A stretch of 64,000 nucleotides of DNA from Plutella xylostella (Eukaryota > Arthropoda > Insecta > Lepidoptera > Plutellidae), in assembly GCF_932276165.1 (NCBI RefSeq), contig NC_064012.1:11043501-11107500 (forward strand). The letters are read 5' to 3'. Shown one piece after another: positions 21,530 through 31,677 of the stretch (positions within the stretch are counted from its first letter, which is position 1; the number at the start of each line of letters is the position of its first letter). The notes beneath the pieces are model-generated. The model was not told the origin of the DNA. It worked only from the letters and a program-made list of their open reading frames with translations, and ran no database searches. The position numbers were made by a program, and so were the translations under genes.

Positions 21530-21639
21530 ACATGGCCGCGTATCACATCAACAACAATGGCGTCGCAATAACGCGAATCGATATCAAAACATTTCCCATC
21601 ACTAAGAAGCAACAGGGTGTTACACGCGTGCGCGCTTCC

Positions 21640-21884
21640 ACCCCTGGCAATTTAAATGGCCAGGAGCGGACCAACCTCACCTCAGAGCCGCGCCGCCGTC
21701 TGCTCCCGTCAGACGTGAGCGGACCCCTCCCCCCTTTTCTCTATTCAAAATTAATCATACGAAATTGCAATGTTTTAGTGACTTCCAAATTTAAATTCAC
21801 CCTGTGCAGTTCGAGTGGCGGTTTCCGCGATGACTTTAAACTGTTCCGTGCCGTGATTGTGACCAGTGTGTGAGAGCTTCAGGT
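21640..21884 (+). promoter_or_regulatory. candidate promoter and untranslated first exon
   Basis: A GC-richer, CpG-containing patch (about 21640-21735) is followed by TGCAGTTCG near 21805, which resembles an arthropod initiator (TCAGT-like). About 75 bases on comes CAGGTAAGAT, a strong splice-donor match with GT at 21883-21884. Between them lies only a very short ATG frame. The combination suits a noncoding first exon of a gene whose other exons lie elsewhere. There is no TATA box at the right spacing and I cannot confirm transcription. Confidence 0.25.
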
Positions 21885-22815
21885 AAGATTTGCGATTTTT
21901 GAGGCTGGTTGTCTGTTTTTTTTTTTTCTTTTTTCAGTTTTGCTTTTAGTGTATGAGCTTTTTGAGTTGTACTGCATTGTTGCTCGCTTTTTTGTTAGCT
22001 TTTCATTTTTATATATTTTTTTAAAATATATTTTGTTAACAATTAATTTTTGCTTGTTACTATGTATATTTTTAAGTTGCTTAGATTTATCTAACTATTT
22101 TTTATTGGCTTTTAGAAACCATTGTGACTTTTGCAATGAAGTTTCATTTAATTTTGGCATAATTTACTCTGTTATTTTGCTTTTATTGAATATAACTAGG
22201 TATATATAAAATAATTAGCTGAAAAATACGCGACAATAATATTCTTCTGACGTGCGACCGACTATGCGTTTTGTTTTTATTGATTATTGTTTTGTAATCT
22301 GTCATAGGTACTTAATGCTCGCGTTTTTAATTATGATAATTTTTTTTAAATAATTTAATAGATTAAAATAATTACATTTGTTTTAAAAATACAGCAATAA
22401 CGATTCGTTTTTGATAACATACCCACAAACTAACGTACCACTGGTCTACATACTTTACTGACCCTTACAAAAACTGAAGCGCCTGGTCTAATTAAATTTT
22501 CCCTACTGTAAATGAGAATGTAGAGCACGCGATTTTCCATTTGCAATCTCTTTTGTCGTCCATTTTATATAAGATATTTTAATTACATCCAAAAAGAACT
22601 TCATTGAAGATAATTATGAATCTTTACAAAACTTTGTAGCTACAGCAGCGGTATTAAGACAAAACGAAGTAACATTTACGAAATAATTATAGAGTCAAGT
22701 TCAATATAATTTAAATTGTAAAATCGTTGTCAAAACTAGTTCGCGATCAGAAGCCAACAATTAAGTAACGTTTGTCCTAACCACTACACAGCTCTACTAA
22801 GTAGGTACAGGTAAG
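21885..22815. other. T-rich noncoding stretch
   Basis: Strongly T-rich from 21910 to about 22200, with no gene. If 21640-21884 is a first exon, this would be the start of its intron. Confidence 0.4.
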
Positions 22816-22817
22816 TA

Positions 22818-22895
22818 CACTCACGGGCAATGACAAAGTTCCACCTGCCATTGCCGTTCCATATGTCACTGGAACCTTTTCATTGCTGGTGAGTG
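22818..22895 (+). mobile_element. 78-bp near-perfect palindromic MITE
   Basis: CACTCACGGGCAATGACAAA and CTTTTCATTGCTGGTGAGTG form the arms, with CTGCCATTGCCGTTCCATATG between. It is the same short subtype as 12960, in the opposite orientation. TA precedes it; the right flank is AT. Confidence 0.75.
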
Positions 22896-23106
22896 ATATT
22901 TATGTTGTTCGTTGAATGTTGCTTGCATTTTTAGCTCTTACAGGCGATTCTGGAGATTTACTATGAGCATGACTGAAAATCATCGTTGCAGAAGATAATT
23001 ATGAAACATATCAGTTTCATACAAAAATTAAATAATGAACTCGTAGGTAAATTAAAAGAAACGGAATTTGCATGAGAAACATGAAATTACGAGTCTTTCT
23101 AAGTTG

Positions 23107-23172
23107 AAAAAAAAACAAACACACACCTTGTACTCCCTTGCGGGGTAGGCAGAGGTGCATTGCTGCACCCAC
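23107..23172 (-). mobile_element. 5'-truncated SINE with 13-bp target duplication
   Basis: On the minus strand this is the last 66 bp of the SINE seen complete at 23523-23790, ending in GTGTGTTTG and a poly-A. TCTTTCTAAGTTG stands directly on both sides (23094-23106, 23173-23185) without mismatch, the signature of target-primed reverse transcription. Confidence 0.88.
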
Positions 23173-23261
23173 TCTTTCTAAGTTGCGTACCTAGAAATAC
23201 TAGAAATGTCAGTCTACGACGGGGTGTGGCGACAGCGGTACCTAAACAACAAAATATAATT

Positions 23262-23333
23262 GGCGACGAGGTTTTAAAAAAAAGGTGTTATAAAAAATGC
23301 CTTCGTTCGAAATAATGAACCCGTTGAACATAA
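23262..23333 (+). repeat. diverged direct repeat, left copy
   Basis: TTGGCGACGAG, then an A-rich stretch, then ATTCGAAATAATGAACCC and GTTGAACAT recur in order at 23990-24063 (TTGGCGACGAG ... AACCCGTTGAACAT). TTGGCGACGAG resembles a primer-binding site, so both may be leftovers of an LTR element, but no LTR is recognisable. Confidence 0.5.
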
Positions 23334-23374
23334 GCCACAATAGCAAACGTAATTAGGTGAGGCTTTTTCTACAA

Positions 23375-23986
23375 TTCCGAGCAATGAAAAAGTTCCAGTG
23401 ACGTACCAAAAAGATACTATACCTAAAAAATAATAGCCTAAAAACGGAAAAGGCTAGCTTTTAGATACCGTCTGCAAAATTGAAGTAAATTTTATCAGCG
23501 TATCAAAATGTGAGAATATAAACAAAAAAAAAAAAACACGCACTCACGCCTTGTACTACTGTACTCCCCTGCGGGGTAGGCAGAGGTGCATTGCTGCACC
23601 CACTTTTCGCCAGAGTGTTATGTTAGTCCCAATGTAATAGGGGGCGGGCCTTTTGCCATTTTACGGGCAAATCCAAGACCTGAGAACAAATATCTGTGTT
23701 TAAACAAATAGCTGCCCCAGCCAGGGAATCGAACCCGGGACCATCGGCTAAGTAGTCAGGGTCACTAACCACTACGCCATTCGGTCGTCAATATTAACAC
23801 GTTTTTAATATATTATTTTGTTCAAATTTTGAATAAATGTTTCTTTTTTAGCGGGCCACTACAAGTAGATGTGTCGGTATTATATTTCAACAATACCTAC
23901 TCTTTATTTGCACCGACAAACATAAAATACAAAAAAGTACCTATTTATAAATTATGTAAGTGGAACTTTTTCATTGCTCGTGAGTG
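23375..23986 (+). mobile_element. MITE of the CACTCACGGGCAATGAA family with a SINE inside
   Basis: The left end CCGAGCAATGAAAAAGTTCC (about 23377) and right end GGAACTTTTTCATTGCTCG (about 23962), then TGAGTG, are inverted. The ~612-bp span contains the SINE at 23523-23790; without it the element would be about 345 bp. The left tip is eroded. Confidence 0.6.
23523..23790 (-). mobile_element. full-length tRNA-derived SINE
   Basis: Read on the minus strand it starts at the tRNA-like head GACCGAATGGCGTAGTGG (A box), then CGGGTTCGATTCCC (B box, RNA polymerase III promoter). It continues through GGGGGCGGGCCTTTTGCC read on the plus strand, and ends in GAGTGCGTG and poly-A. About 268 bp. AATATAAAC on the left and AATATTAAC on the right look like a target duplication with one change. 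It shares its tail with the truncated copies at 23107 and 44213. Confidence 0.85.
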
Positions 23987-23989
23987 TAC

Positions 23990-24063
23990 TTGGCGACGAG
24001 ATTTATATAACATTATGGTCTTAAAAAAAGGCCGCCATTCGAAAAAATTAACCCGTTGAACAT
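23990..24063 (+). repeat. diverged direct repeat, right copy
   Basis: Second copy of the block at 23262-23333; together they bracket the MITE and SINE. Confidence 0.5.
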
Positions 24064-24560
24064 GCGGATACCTTACGTGAAACCTTCGACTTATTTCATA
24101 AGCATATATTTCATAAATCCATTACGAATTTTAAAGTACCTTCTTTCTTACACAAGAGTTTCCTAACCGCACATTGTCCGCAAGAGAGCTAAAAACTTAT
24201 ACATAAATAATGACAAAGATTACAAAGTGGAAAGTTGAACAGACATACGCGTCTCGAGTTTAAAGCTGTTTACAGCTGCACGTGCCAACGCACCTGAGCC
24301 AGCAAAGTGCATTACTACACTTCCACACTTAGCCAACCGTAATTCAAAGGAACTAAGATCACTATCGCAGAACTCAAATGAAATAGCTCCGGTGACGAGT
24401 ACCTAAAGAATTTTAGTATTCCCCAGCTATTGACTTAAGCAAGGTGTAACGCTTTTATACCTAGATCTTCAAGGAATAAATGAATACTTTTGGATTAATG
24501 TGTTTTATTTTACTCCTACTTACAGTTTCAGTATTAGTTTGTGGAGTTTAAAAGAATTAC

Positions 24561-24715
24561 TTATTTGGACCAGCGTGGTCGGAAATGGTCCAAGCTTAGG
24601 AAGGCAGTTTAGACCTTGGGGACATGCACAAAGGTTCCACTCGAGAGAGCCAGGTGCACTTACACCCCCACAGAGAATAGAATACCTATTTGTACTAAGT
24701 TGCATACTTGTAAAA
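24561..24715 (+). mobile_element. retroposon fragment (CCACTCGAGAGAGCCA motif)
   Basis: ACCAGCGTGGTCGGAAATGG is followed by GGGGACATGCACAAAGG, CGAGAGAGCCA, CACCCCCACAGA and an AATAGAATA tail. The 3' part recurs at about 52385-52460 with the same AGAATAGAATAG tail, and the tail alone near 26945. It is therefore a dispersed retroposed family, ends unknown. Confidence 0.5.
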
Positions 24716-25399
24716 ATTTGAGTTGATTATTTTTTTCAATACAAAGTATTTTTTGCCGACAGTACTGGCTCTACTACTATCAGTATTTTCATTAGATAAT
24801 GGGCATAGGCCTTCCCGACTCGTTTATAATCTTACCTAATCTAGCCACTTCTTTGTCTGAGTGATCGGACTAATATCGGTTCGGGAGGTCAACTCTAGAG
24901 ATCAAAACCATCATGACCATGGCTATTTGACCTCATCTGTGAAACATGAAAGGCTCTTCACTTCCAAATAATCTTTTAAGATTCATAACTTTGTGAATCG
25001 TCACAGAGTTTATCCCAAATCAGGAAGCTGCCTTGAATACAATAATTTATTAAATTGATTATACTTTTCAAATATATTGATCAACTGATTCGTCAGGTTT
25101 TCCATTATAAATTTTAAACTTTATCGTTACCTACTATCAATTTCAGGAACTATTAAATCGGTCTCCATTCGTATTAATTAACAACATCGAATTAATAACA
25201 TTTGGTCAGTTCAAATCGAATACAATTCAATTATTCCCAATATAAATATCGAAGTTCAAATAGAAATCGTTGTACGTAAAGGTTTACAATTTCACTGAAC
25301 CTCTTGAGCAAATAAAATTTCCACCTAATTAACAGAGAAGTGAACAAAAAAGTTTAGCCACTTACCAATTTGAGTCCTGAACGCCCCTTCCCTGGTAAC
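24716..25399. other. noncoding, nothing recognised
   Basis: AT-rich, without usable open frames or repeats matching elsewhere in the window. Confidence 0.45.
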
Positions 25400-25470
25400 A
25401 GGGGGAAAGGGGGGTATAAAGTCGGTGCGGTGAGATGTGAAATTTCACTTCGGTAGCAAGATTTTTATTA
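25400..25470 (+). promoter_or_regulatory. candidate TATA-type core promoter
   Basis: A G-rich run is followed by GGTATAAAGTCGG (TATA at about 25415). About 30 bases on is TTTCACTTCGG, near the expected start site. An ATG in good context (GGCCATGG, about 25481) opens only 12 codons, so any coding would need splicing. Supported by spacing alone. Confidence 0.25.
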
Positions 25471-26581
25471 AAGTGTCGAGGCCATGGAACCACTTGAATA
25501 TAGTTTGGGAACAAATAAATGACTTTACGGATATATTTTTTTACTTTTTTCCGTCGGGTTGATTTATTGTTTGGTGTGGGGGCGGCTCGAATCTTGATCG
25601 ACGCTAGGTTTCAATTTATTTCATGACTCGACGTTTACGGGGTGTGTTAGTGGGTGCTACTGAGGTCCTCGGAGGTGGTCGTGGCCTGTCACGTCCTGGA
25701 GAGCCGGAGATTGGCATCAGGGCAGGCGAATAAAGCTACCGACACCTACACAAATAACTCCACTGATCTACTGAGGGTTTTTATGGGTGAATTTGTATTA
25801 GCTGTCAGTGACGGAACAATGGCGCATCGGTATAAAAGTAGTAGGCACTCATATTATTTACGAAACTTACAAACTAACTAAATAATTCTAACAAACCTAC
25901 CGAGTTCTACAACCATTACAAAATATTTTATTTCCTTAAAATTTCATTTTTAACCGAGCATTTTTAATTAAGCAAATAGAACGTAACAATGTAGGCGTTG
26001 AAATGGTAGCCTGTACACAAAAGAGCAACTCCAATTGAAATTAAAATTAACAATCACCCGTCTGTGGGCTGTACAAAGGCCGCGATTTCTTTTCCTCCCG
26101 ATCCGAATAATTGTCGGCCAAAACGAACACTGGCTCTCCCGCTATGTAAAACCGCAAAGAACCAAATCGAAGGAAATAATGAAAATGCCATTCTTTGAGG
26201 AGATTACGGGTTAGTTAAGCGTGCTCTCCATTAAAATTTAATATTGTGAAGATTGGATTCCTTTTAATTCTGTCACTTTATTTTTATGTCCCATCAACCT
26301 TGTTGTCTGGCGCGCTGTGCGCGATTCACTGAGCTTTCGTTTGATATTCGATTGAATTGCAAACAAAAAACTCAGTAAAACGGAAAAAGTTTTAGGATTT
26401 TTATTTAGATTCTGTAATGGAATATTAAATTTATCATCACCATCATCGCCATTCTAACGAAAAATATAAACGCAAATATCGTAATTCACCCGTACAGGAC
26501 TTACTCAAAGACTTGGAGGGTTTTTGCCATCTGTCTAACTTTGTAGGTGGGTTAGGTGTACTTAGTTGATACACACACATA
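25471..26581. other. noncoding, with a short GC-rich patch
   Basis: A GC-rich patch lies at about 25650-25740. The 75-codon frame over it lacks any recognisable motif. The rest is AT-rich and unassigned. Confidence 0.4.
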
Positions 26582-26814
26582 CACTCACGGGCAATGAAAT
26601 AGTTCCACTCACAAAATTCCGACACCAAATAACCCAAATTTTTTCAAACCTTTTATTTAAAATTTGTACAAAATATTAACGTATCTTGTTTGTAATATCC
26701 TGATGCTCTGTTAAATGTACTTCAATTTTGCAAAAGGCATCATTAAGCTTGACTTTTCCGTTAAAGAGTAATTTGGTATTTTTCTCAGTGGAACCTTTTC
26801 ATTGCCCGAGAGTG
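26582..26814 (+). mobile_element. 233-bp MITE, CACTCACGGGCAATGAA family
   Basis: The arms CACTCACGGGCAATGAAATAG (left) and TTTTCATTGCCCGAGAGTG (right) are flanked by TA on both sides. Internal sequence such as CTCTGTTAAATGTACTTCAA matches the copy at 19222 with changes, so these two form a long subtype. Confidence 0.82.
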
Positions 26815-28440
26815 TAATATAATAACTAGTAGAGATATCACTATCACACAACAAAACCAGTAAGCATCCAATACTTGGTATTTGGATAGGATCAAATACC
26901 GATTTGCTCGTGCCGGGATTCAAATAGAAATAGATTCAAAGGTCTTAGAATAGAATAGAATTTTATTTAAGAACACACAGTCACAACACATAAGTATACT
27001 TAATACTTACAAAGACTTAAGAGCGGTTATTTTAAAAACAAACTTATCAAAGTTTGCACAATACAATAAATAAACTTTAATCCTAATTAAGTAGGTACAT
27101 ATATAAAACTTAGCTGGCTCACACGAGTGGTACCTTTTTACATATTCATTACCATTTTGACTTAGTCAATGTTCTCTAAAATATCTACGTGTAAAGTTGT
27201 GTTTTAATAGTTTTATCATCAACCTCATGGGAGGTTTCAAAATGTAGTTTATATGTACAGTTAAAATTAATTAGAATAACACTCATTCTATCTTTACAAT
27301 GAGGTTGGGTGTTAGGGGTACTAAAATTACTTTAGCGTAATTTTATAAATTAAACCTACATAAATTACCATTACACCATATACTACGAATAAAGTAAAGG
27401 TAACATTTTAATTTTTGAAACTTTTGAAAACCTACAGTAGCAACAAATACATAACTCATATAGGTACTTATACCTTAATAGGGCTTAATTTTACTGGGTA
27501 CTTACTGCAACTCAAAGGAAAGCAAACACATAAGTACCTAAGTACCTCTGATATCAGCCGAACTGTCTCGGAAGGGTTACCTTCAGGATATTACCGTAAA
27601 TTTGGACTTTATCCCCGAACGTTATGTTAAGGTGAAGCCACAATGAACAACAAGTCTTTTTAAATCTTGTACTTGTAATATACAAAGAAGCTATGTCCTA
27701 CCAGCAAATATGTGAAGGAAAATGATAATAATTTTAGGAAAAGTAGAAACTGTTTTACAAAAATCTAACAATCGCATTTTTTGTACAATTAAATCCTAAT
27801 ATTATGTAACCTTTCTAAAATAAACGGCATAATTTGTAAATTTTACAGTGCATTGTCAGGACGCCGCCTTAAATTCGGCCTAAAACAACTTTTGGCGAAC
27901 ATAAACCGCTATCAGTGTTGCCCACCACACCGTGAAACTTGGCCTTTCCAGTTTTATTTATTATACGAATATGCGTAACTTATGTCCCTCGCATTAGGAT
28001 TTCATATTTTATTTTGCACATGGCAATGTCTAGAGTAGTAGTAACGGACGCATTAAAATCGGTTAGGTAATTTACGTTTAATATCGTTTCTAATGTGTCC
28101 TCATTATTTAATCATGTTTGCCCGTATCAGATTTACGTATCGTAGAATCAGCTCTTTTCAAAATCGGTCGTCAGATGATAAATTGGTATCATTCTTTTAT
28201 AAAATATTACGTCGAACATTATACGCGCTAAATGTAAAAAATGTGGACCCAGATTAAAGATAATGAGAGGTATACATGCCTTTTTGGGGTTCCCCAAGAT
28301 ACCCGCAGTATTTGCAGTACTAATTACAAAGTCAGATGCAACAACGTTAAAACGTTTTCAATATTGATTGCAAATCCCTACAAAGTAGAGATCCCCTAAT
28401 AAAATCTTGATTCTTGAACTGACAACGGAATACTCGAAGC
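26815..28440. other. noncoding, nothing firmly recognised
   Basis: AGAATAGAATAGAATTTTA near 26945 is a retroposon-type tail shared with other copies. The remainder is AT-rich with scattered TAGGTA words. Confidence 0.4.
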
Positions 28441-28455
28441 ACGCTCGCCCCTTTG

Positions 28456-28725
28456 TTACAGGACTCAAACAAAAAGCCTTTTCAAATCAAGGGTAATTTT
28501 AAAGACCTAATTGCAGTTGAAAATGCTAAAACATGGGGTCATGTCAAAGAGGACCATGGAAAAGAGAAGAGTCAGAACCGGTATTATTATTTGATCAAAA
28601 CGTCAGCAATGGATTGTTTTGTTCTATTCAAATACAAAGGGGATGTTTTGCAAATGACGTTTGATCAGATTCCTAGTCATGAAATGGAATTATGTGACCG
28701 TGTTTACAACTTTTGGTCACTTTAA
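28456..28725 (+). other. open frame following a splice-acceptor-like site, possible terminal exon
   Basis: CCCCTTTGTTACAG (to about 28462) reads like a pyrimidine tract plus AG. The frame that follows stays open for about 87 codons and ends CACTTTAA, immediately overlapping AATAAAA. Composition is mixed and protein-like (many K, D, F, Y) rather than the Leu/Ile/Lys bias of chance AT-rich frames. There is no ATG near the start; the first is about 50 codons in. I do not recognise the sequence. It could be a last coding exon or a decayed transposon fragment. Confidence 0.2.
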
Positions 28726-30446
28726 TAAAAACGCCCTCAAATAGAAAGTTGGTTTTAAACGCTGCTACGCTGTTTAGCACACGTGACTTGTAACGATGGT
28801 TCATTTTATTTAACATCAAATTTATTTAACACAAACTACTATCTGATAAAATGCTGTTCATATTTCATAATAGCAACGACGGGCTTTTATAATGCTAAAA
28901 ATAGATTTTTCATTATACACTGTACCGTTACATTAACGCAAGATCCTACTCCAACGCAGCACGAACACCATCTTGGCATATTCTATTGAAATTTATGTCG
29001 TGATTTATATTCACAACTTACTCAGTGAACTGTTTATAATAGAACTTAACTATAACATCATCGTACTTTAAATGGTAACATAGAAGATAGGATTGTGTAT
29101 TTTGATATATTTACTTACCTAATATACACATACAGTGGGTACTGGAAAGGTTACATTCTTATATTTTTTCTATTTATGTGTGATAACTTCAATGTCATTG
29201 ATAAAAGTTGATAAATGATGAGAATAATTACCATGGTCCGCCATATCATATAAAAACAGCTCGATATGGGCTGTCACAAGATGCTACAGCACTCAGAATA
29301 TCCATATCAATAAATTTCGGGGTGAGACTTTTGCCTCTTGCGAACGCTGTGTAATATTGTACAGCAAAAATGTAGCTAGCATGTTGTAGGACCTGTCAAT
29401 ACATTTTTACATAAAAGTTGAGGTTAGTTTCATTTGAATTTCATCGACTTTCATGGCTCTACTGCGGTGAAAGCGTATTATTTAGACAGTTACAGAATCG
29501 AATAGCTTTTAAGATAGCTATTTCATAAATACATAGACTTTTGAATGAGCACATTATTTTTGAAAGCTTAACCTCCTATTTGATAAGACAAGGTTAAGTA
29601 TGGTGTATCGTCCCCTTAACGATATAAGGTACACAATGGCATATATGCGTCACATTAGGTATCAAATTTCTTTTTCAATCAGTGGAGAAACAATTCATTG
29701 AACTATAATAAAATAGGCTGAGATATATAGACTAATATAATAGTTAGCTATAGTAAGGAAAAACCCTATTGTTAGAAAATTGGAGCTCCCACAAAAGAGT
29801 CTCTTAATAATTATAGGTCACTTTCTACGGTTATACAAAGGCTCTGAATGGGAAAGGTGTTTGTCAGTTTTTGTCGACTCTATTCATTATTTTCATTAGC
29901 TGTAGCGCATATATTACCGTAAAAAATCAGTAACAGTGATAAAATTATGTGATCAAAGTCAATACCTACATTGAAAATTGGATCCCGATTTCTTTCCGAT
30001 TTTGGTAGTTTATGGATTGCTTCTGCCCTCAAGCCAGTTCTAGAGGTGGTGATGGGCTGTAGGCTGAGTGCAGTCTTATTTGATATTTTTATACTAAAAA
30101 ATAATAATACCTACCTACTTAAATTTTATTAAATTTATGATCACACTAGCTTCTTACGTCAAATTCTGTAATACTTTTATAAATCTATTGGGCCAGTATT
30201 ATAACGTCTCTCTAATTTATTTATTTTGCTAACTGTGCCCTCCTGGCAGATTATAGGAAAGGGTGCGTAATTAGAACTCGACTAATTATTCCTACTAAAA
30301 AGTTATGTCGTTAATTTATAGCTTCGTTTTAAGCCGATGGGATTTTGAAACCAGAACATTAAATTAGTCTTTCAGGCAAGTAAAGGTAAGGATTGACTTT
30401 AGGATGTAGGTAACTAAAAAAAAGTAGATTTTTTTTTTCACTTCCC
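28726..30446. other. noncoding, nothing recognised
   Basis: AT-rich DNA with no repeat seen elsewhere in the window and no convincing frame. Confidence 0.45.
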
Positions 30447-30572
30447 TACTTTCTGCTCCTGAACCTCCTGCAGGTTGACTGGTAGAGAATGCTATTAGCA
30501 TTAAGTCCACCTGATTGTACATCTACTTTTGTAATATGTGCAATAAAAGTATAATAAATAAATTAAAAAAGT
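30447..30572 (+). mobile_element. LINE 3' end, plus strand, copy 1
   Basis: TTAGCATTAAGTCCACC, a short spacer, TTTTGTAATATGTGCAATAA, then an AATAAATAAA-like tail. The same order occurs at 40470-40541. This is a familiar end of lepidopteran non-LTR elements; the coding part is missing through 5' truncation. Confidence 0.6.
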
Positions 30573-31324
30573 GAGCACGTGGACTTTTTACATGACGGCT
30601 CAAAGTTCTTTATTTGATTGATTGATTGATTATGTTTTCTTAAGACTGCGACTACGAAAGACATCGAAAATCAGCTGATTTTTTTACTTAAAATAGCATT
30701 ACCTAATTCAAAAATTATAGATTTAAAAATCGTAAGTCAGTTGTGAAAAGGTATAATCTCGACATTAAACAAAATACCTAATTATTAAGTTTAACGTTGA
30801 GTAAATGATATTCATTCTTTACATTATTCTCACACTCACGTCAAACTTTTTTTTTTACACAAGTATTTTTTAATGGTTTTTGTAGTAGGTAAATAAAAAT
30901 ATATTGAGCCGAGCCGCAAATAATACATAGTTACTTACAGCAACAGCCGCACTAAATGGAGTTGGGAAAACGAAAATAAATTCAATACGGGTCCGTTCGA
31001 TTTTGTAAACAAACCGCTGTCATAAAAATACGTGTATAAATAAATTGGCAAAGTGTGTTACGCAATTGTCAAACCTGGGTGCCTTAGGTGCAGTCAGCTT
31101 CATAAGTACATACTTAAAATTTTACACTTTTGTTTCTTTTGTACCTTGTGAAAGTAATAGTTGTCAATTTCACACATCTCTTCTGCATTGTCTTTGACGC
31201 AATTTTACATATTTTCTTTAATGGCTTTCACCATGTCGTTATACATACTTAGTTTACAGTAAACCTAAATTCTAAATAACTTATACATCATAATATCTTA
31301 TTACATCAGTTACCCTCTAAGGTG
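30573..31324. other. noncoding, nothing recognised
   Basis: Includes GATTGATTGATTGATT near 30615 and otherwise plain AT-rich DNA. Confidence 0.45.
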
Positions 31325-31677
31325 ATAGCTCATTAGAGCCACCCAACTCCAACTCCGCACCGCCTCGCCTAGTGCGGTTAGTATTCTTTATATGAAATTG
31401 TATGGATATGCGCTCACTACATCATCTACGTATCATCACCGCATCGCCTCAGTCGCATGCCCTCCACGTGCGGACGACGGGTGGACCACTCGGTGAAAAT
31501 ATGCTGCTCGCATGCAATTCTTGGTCTAACCGGCCTCCAGTCGTAGATCACGCGGCGTCCATCAGCGGCCAGCGCGGGGTCCACTGATTGACCACCCGTA
31601 GACCACTTGTCGCAAACAAGTGGACGACGTACGACGAGGCGGTGAGGGGTGGGTGCCGGGTGGCTCTAATGAGCTAT
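31325..31677 (+). mobile_element. 353-bp GC-rich foldback MITE
   Basis: The left arm ATAGCTCATTAGAGCCACCC is matched by its exact complement ending at 31677. Inversion extends inward as GCCTCGCC/CGAGGCGG and outward by a few bases (AAGGT). It is far more GC-rich than its surroundings. The 61-codon frame inside (31402-31587) is chance. The target duplication is ambiguous; TA/TTA is possible. Confidence 0.8.

Noticed and set aside
23700..23790. Possible tRNA gene (A and B boxes)
   Set aside because: Sequence continues into a SINE body with poly-A tail, so it is a SINE head and not a functional tRNA. The same holds at 43928 and 60903.
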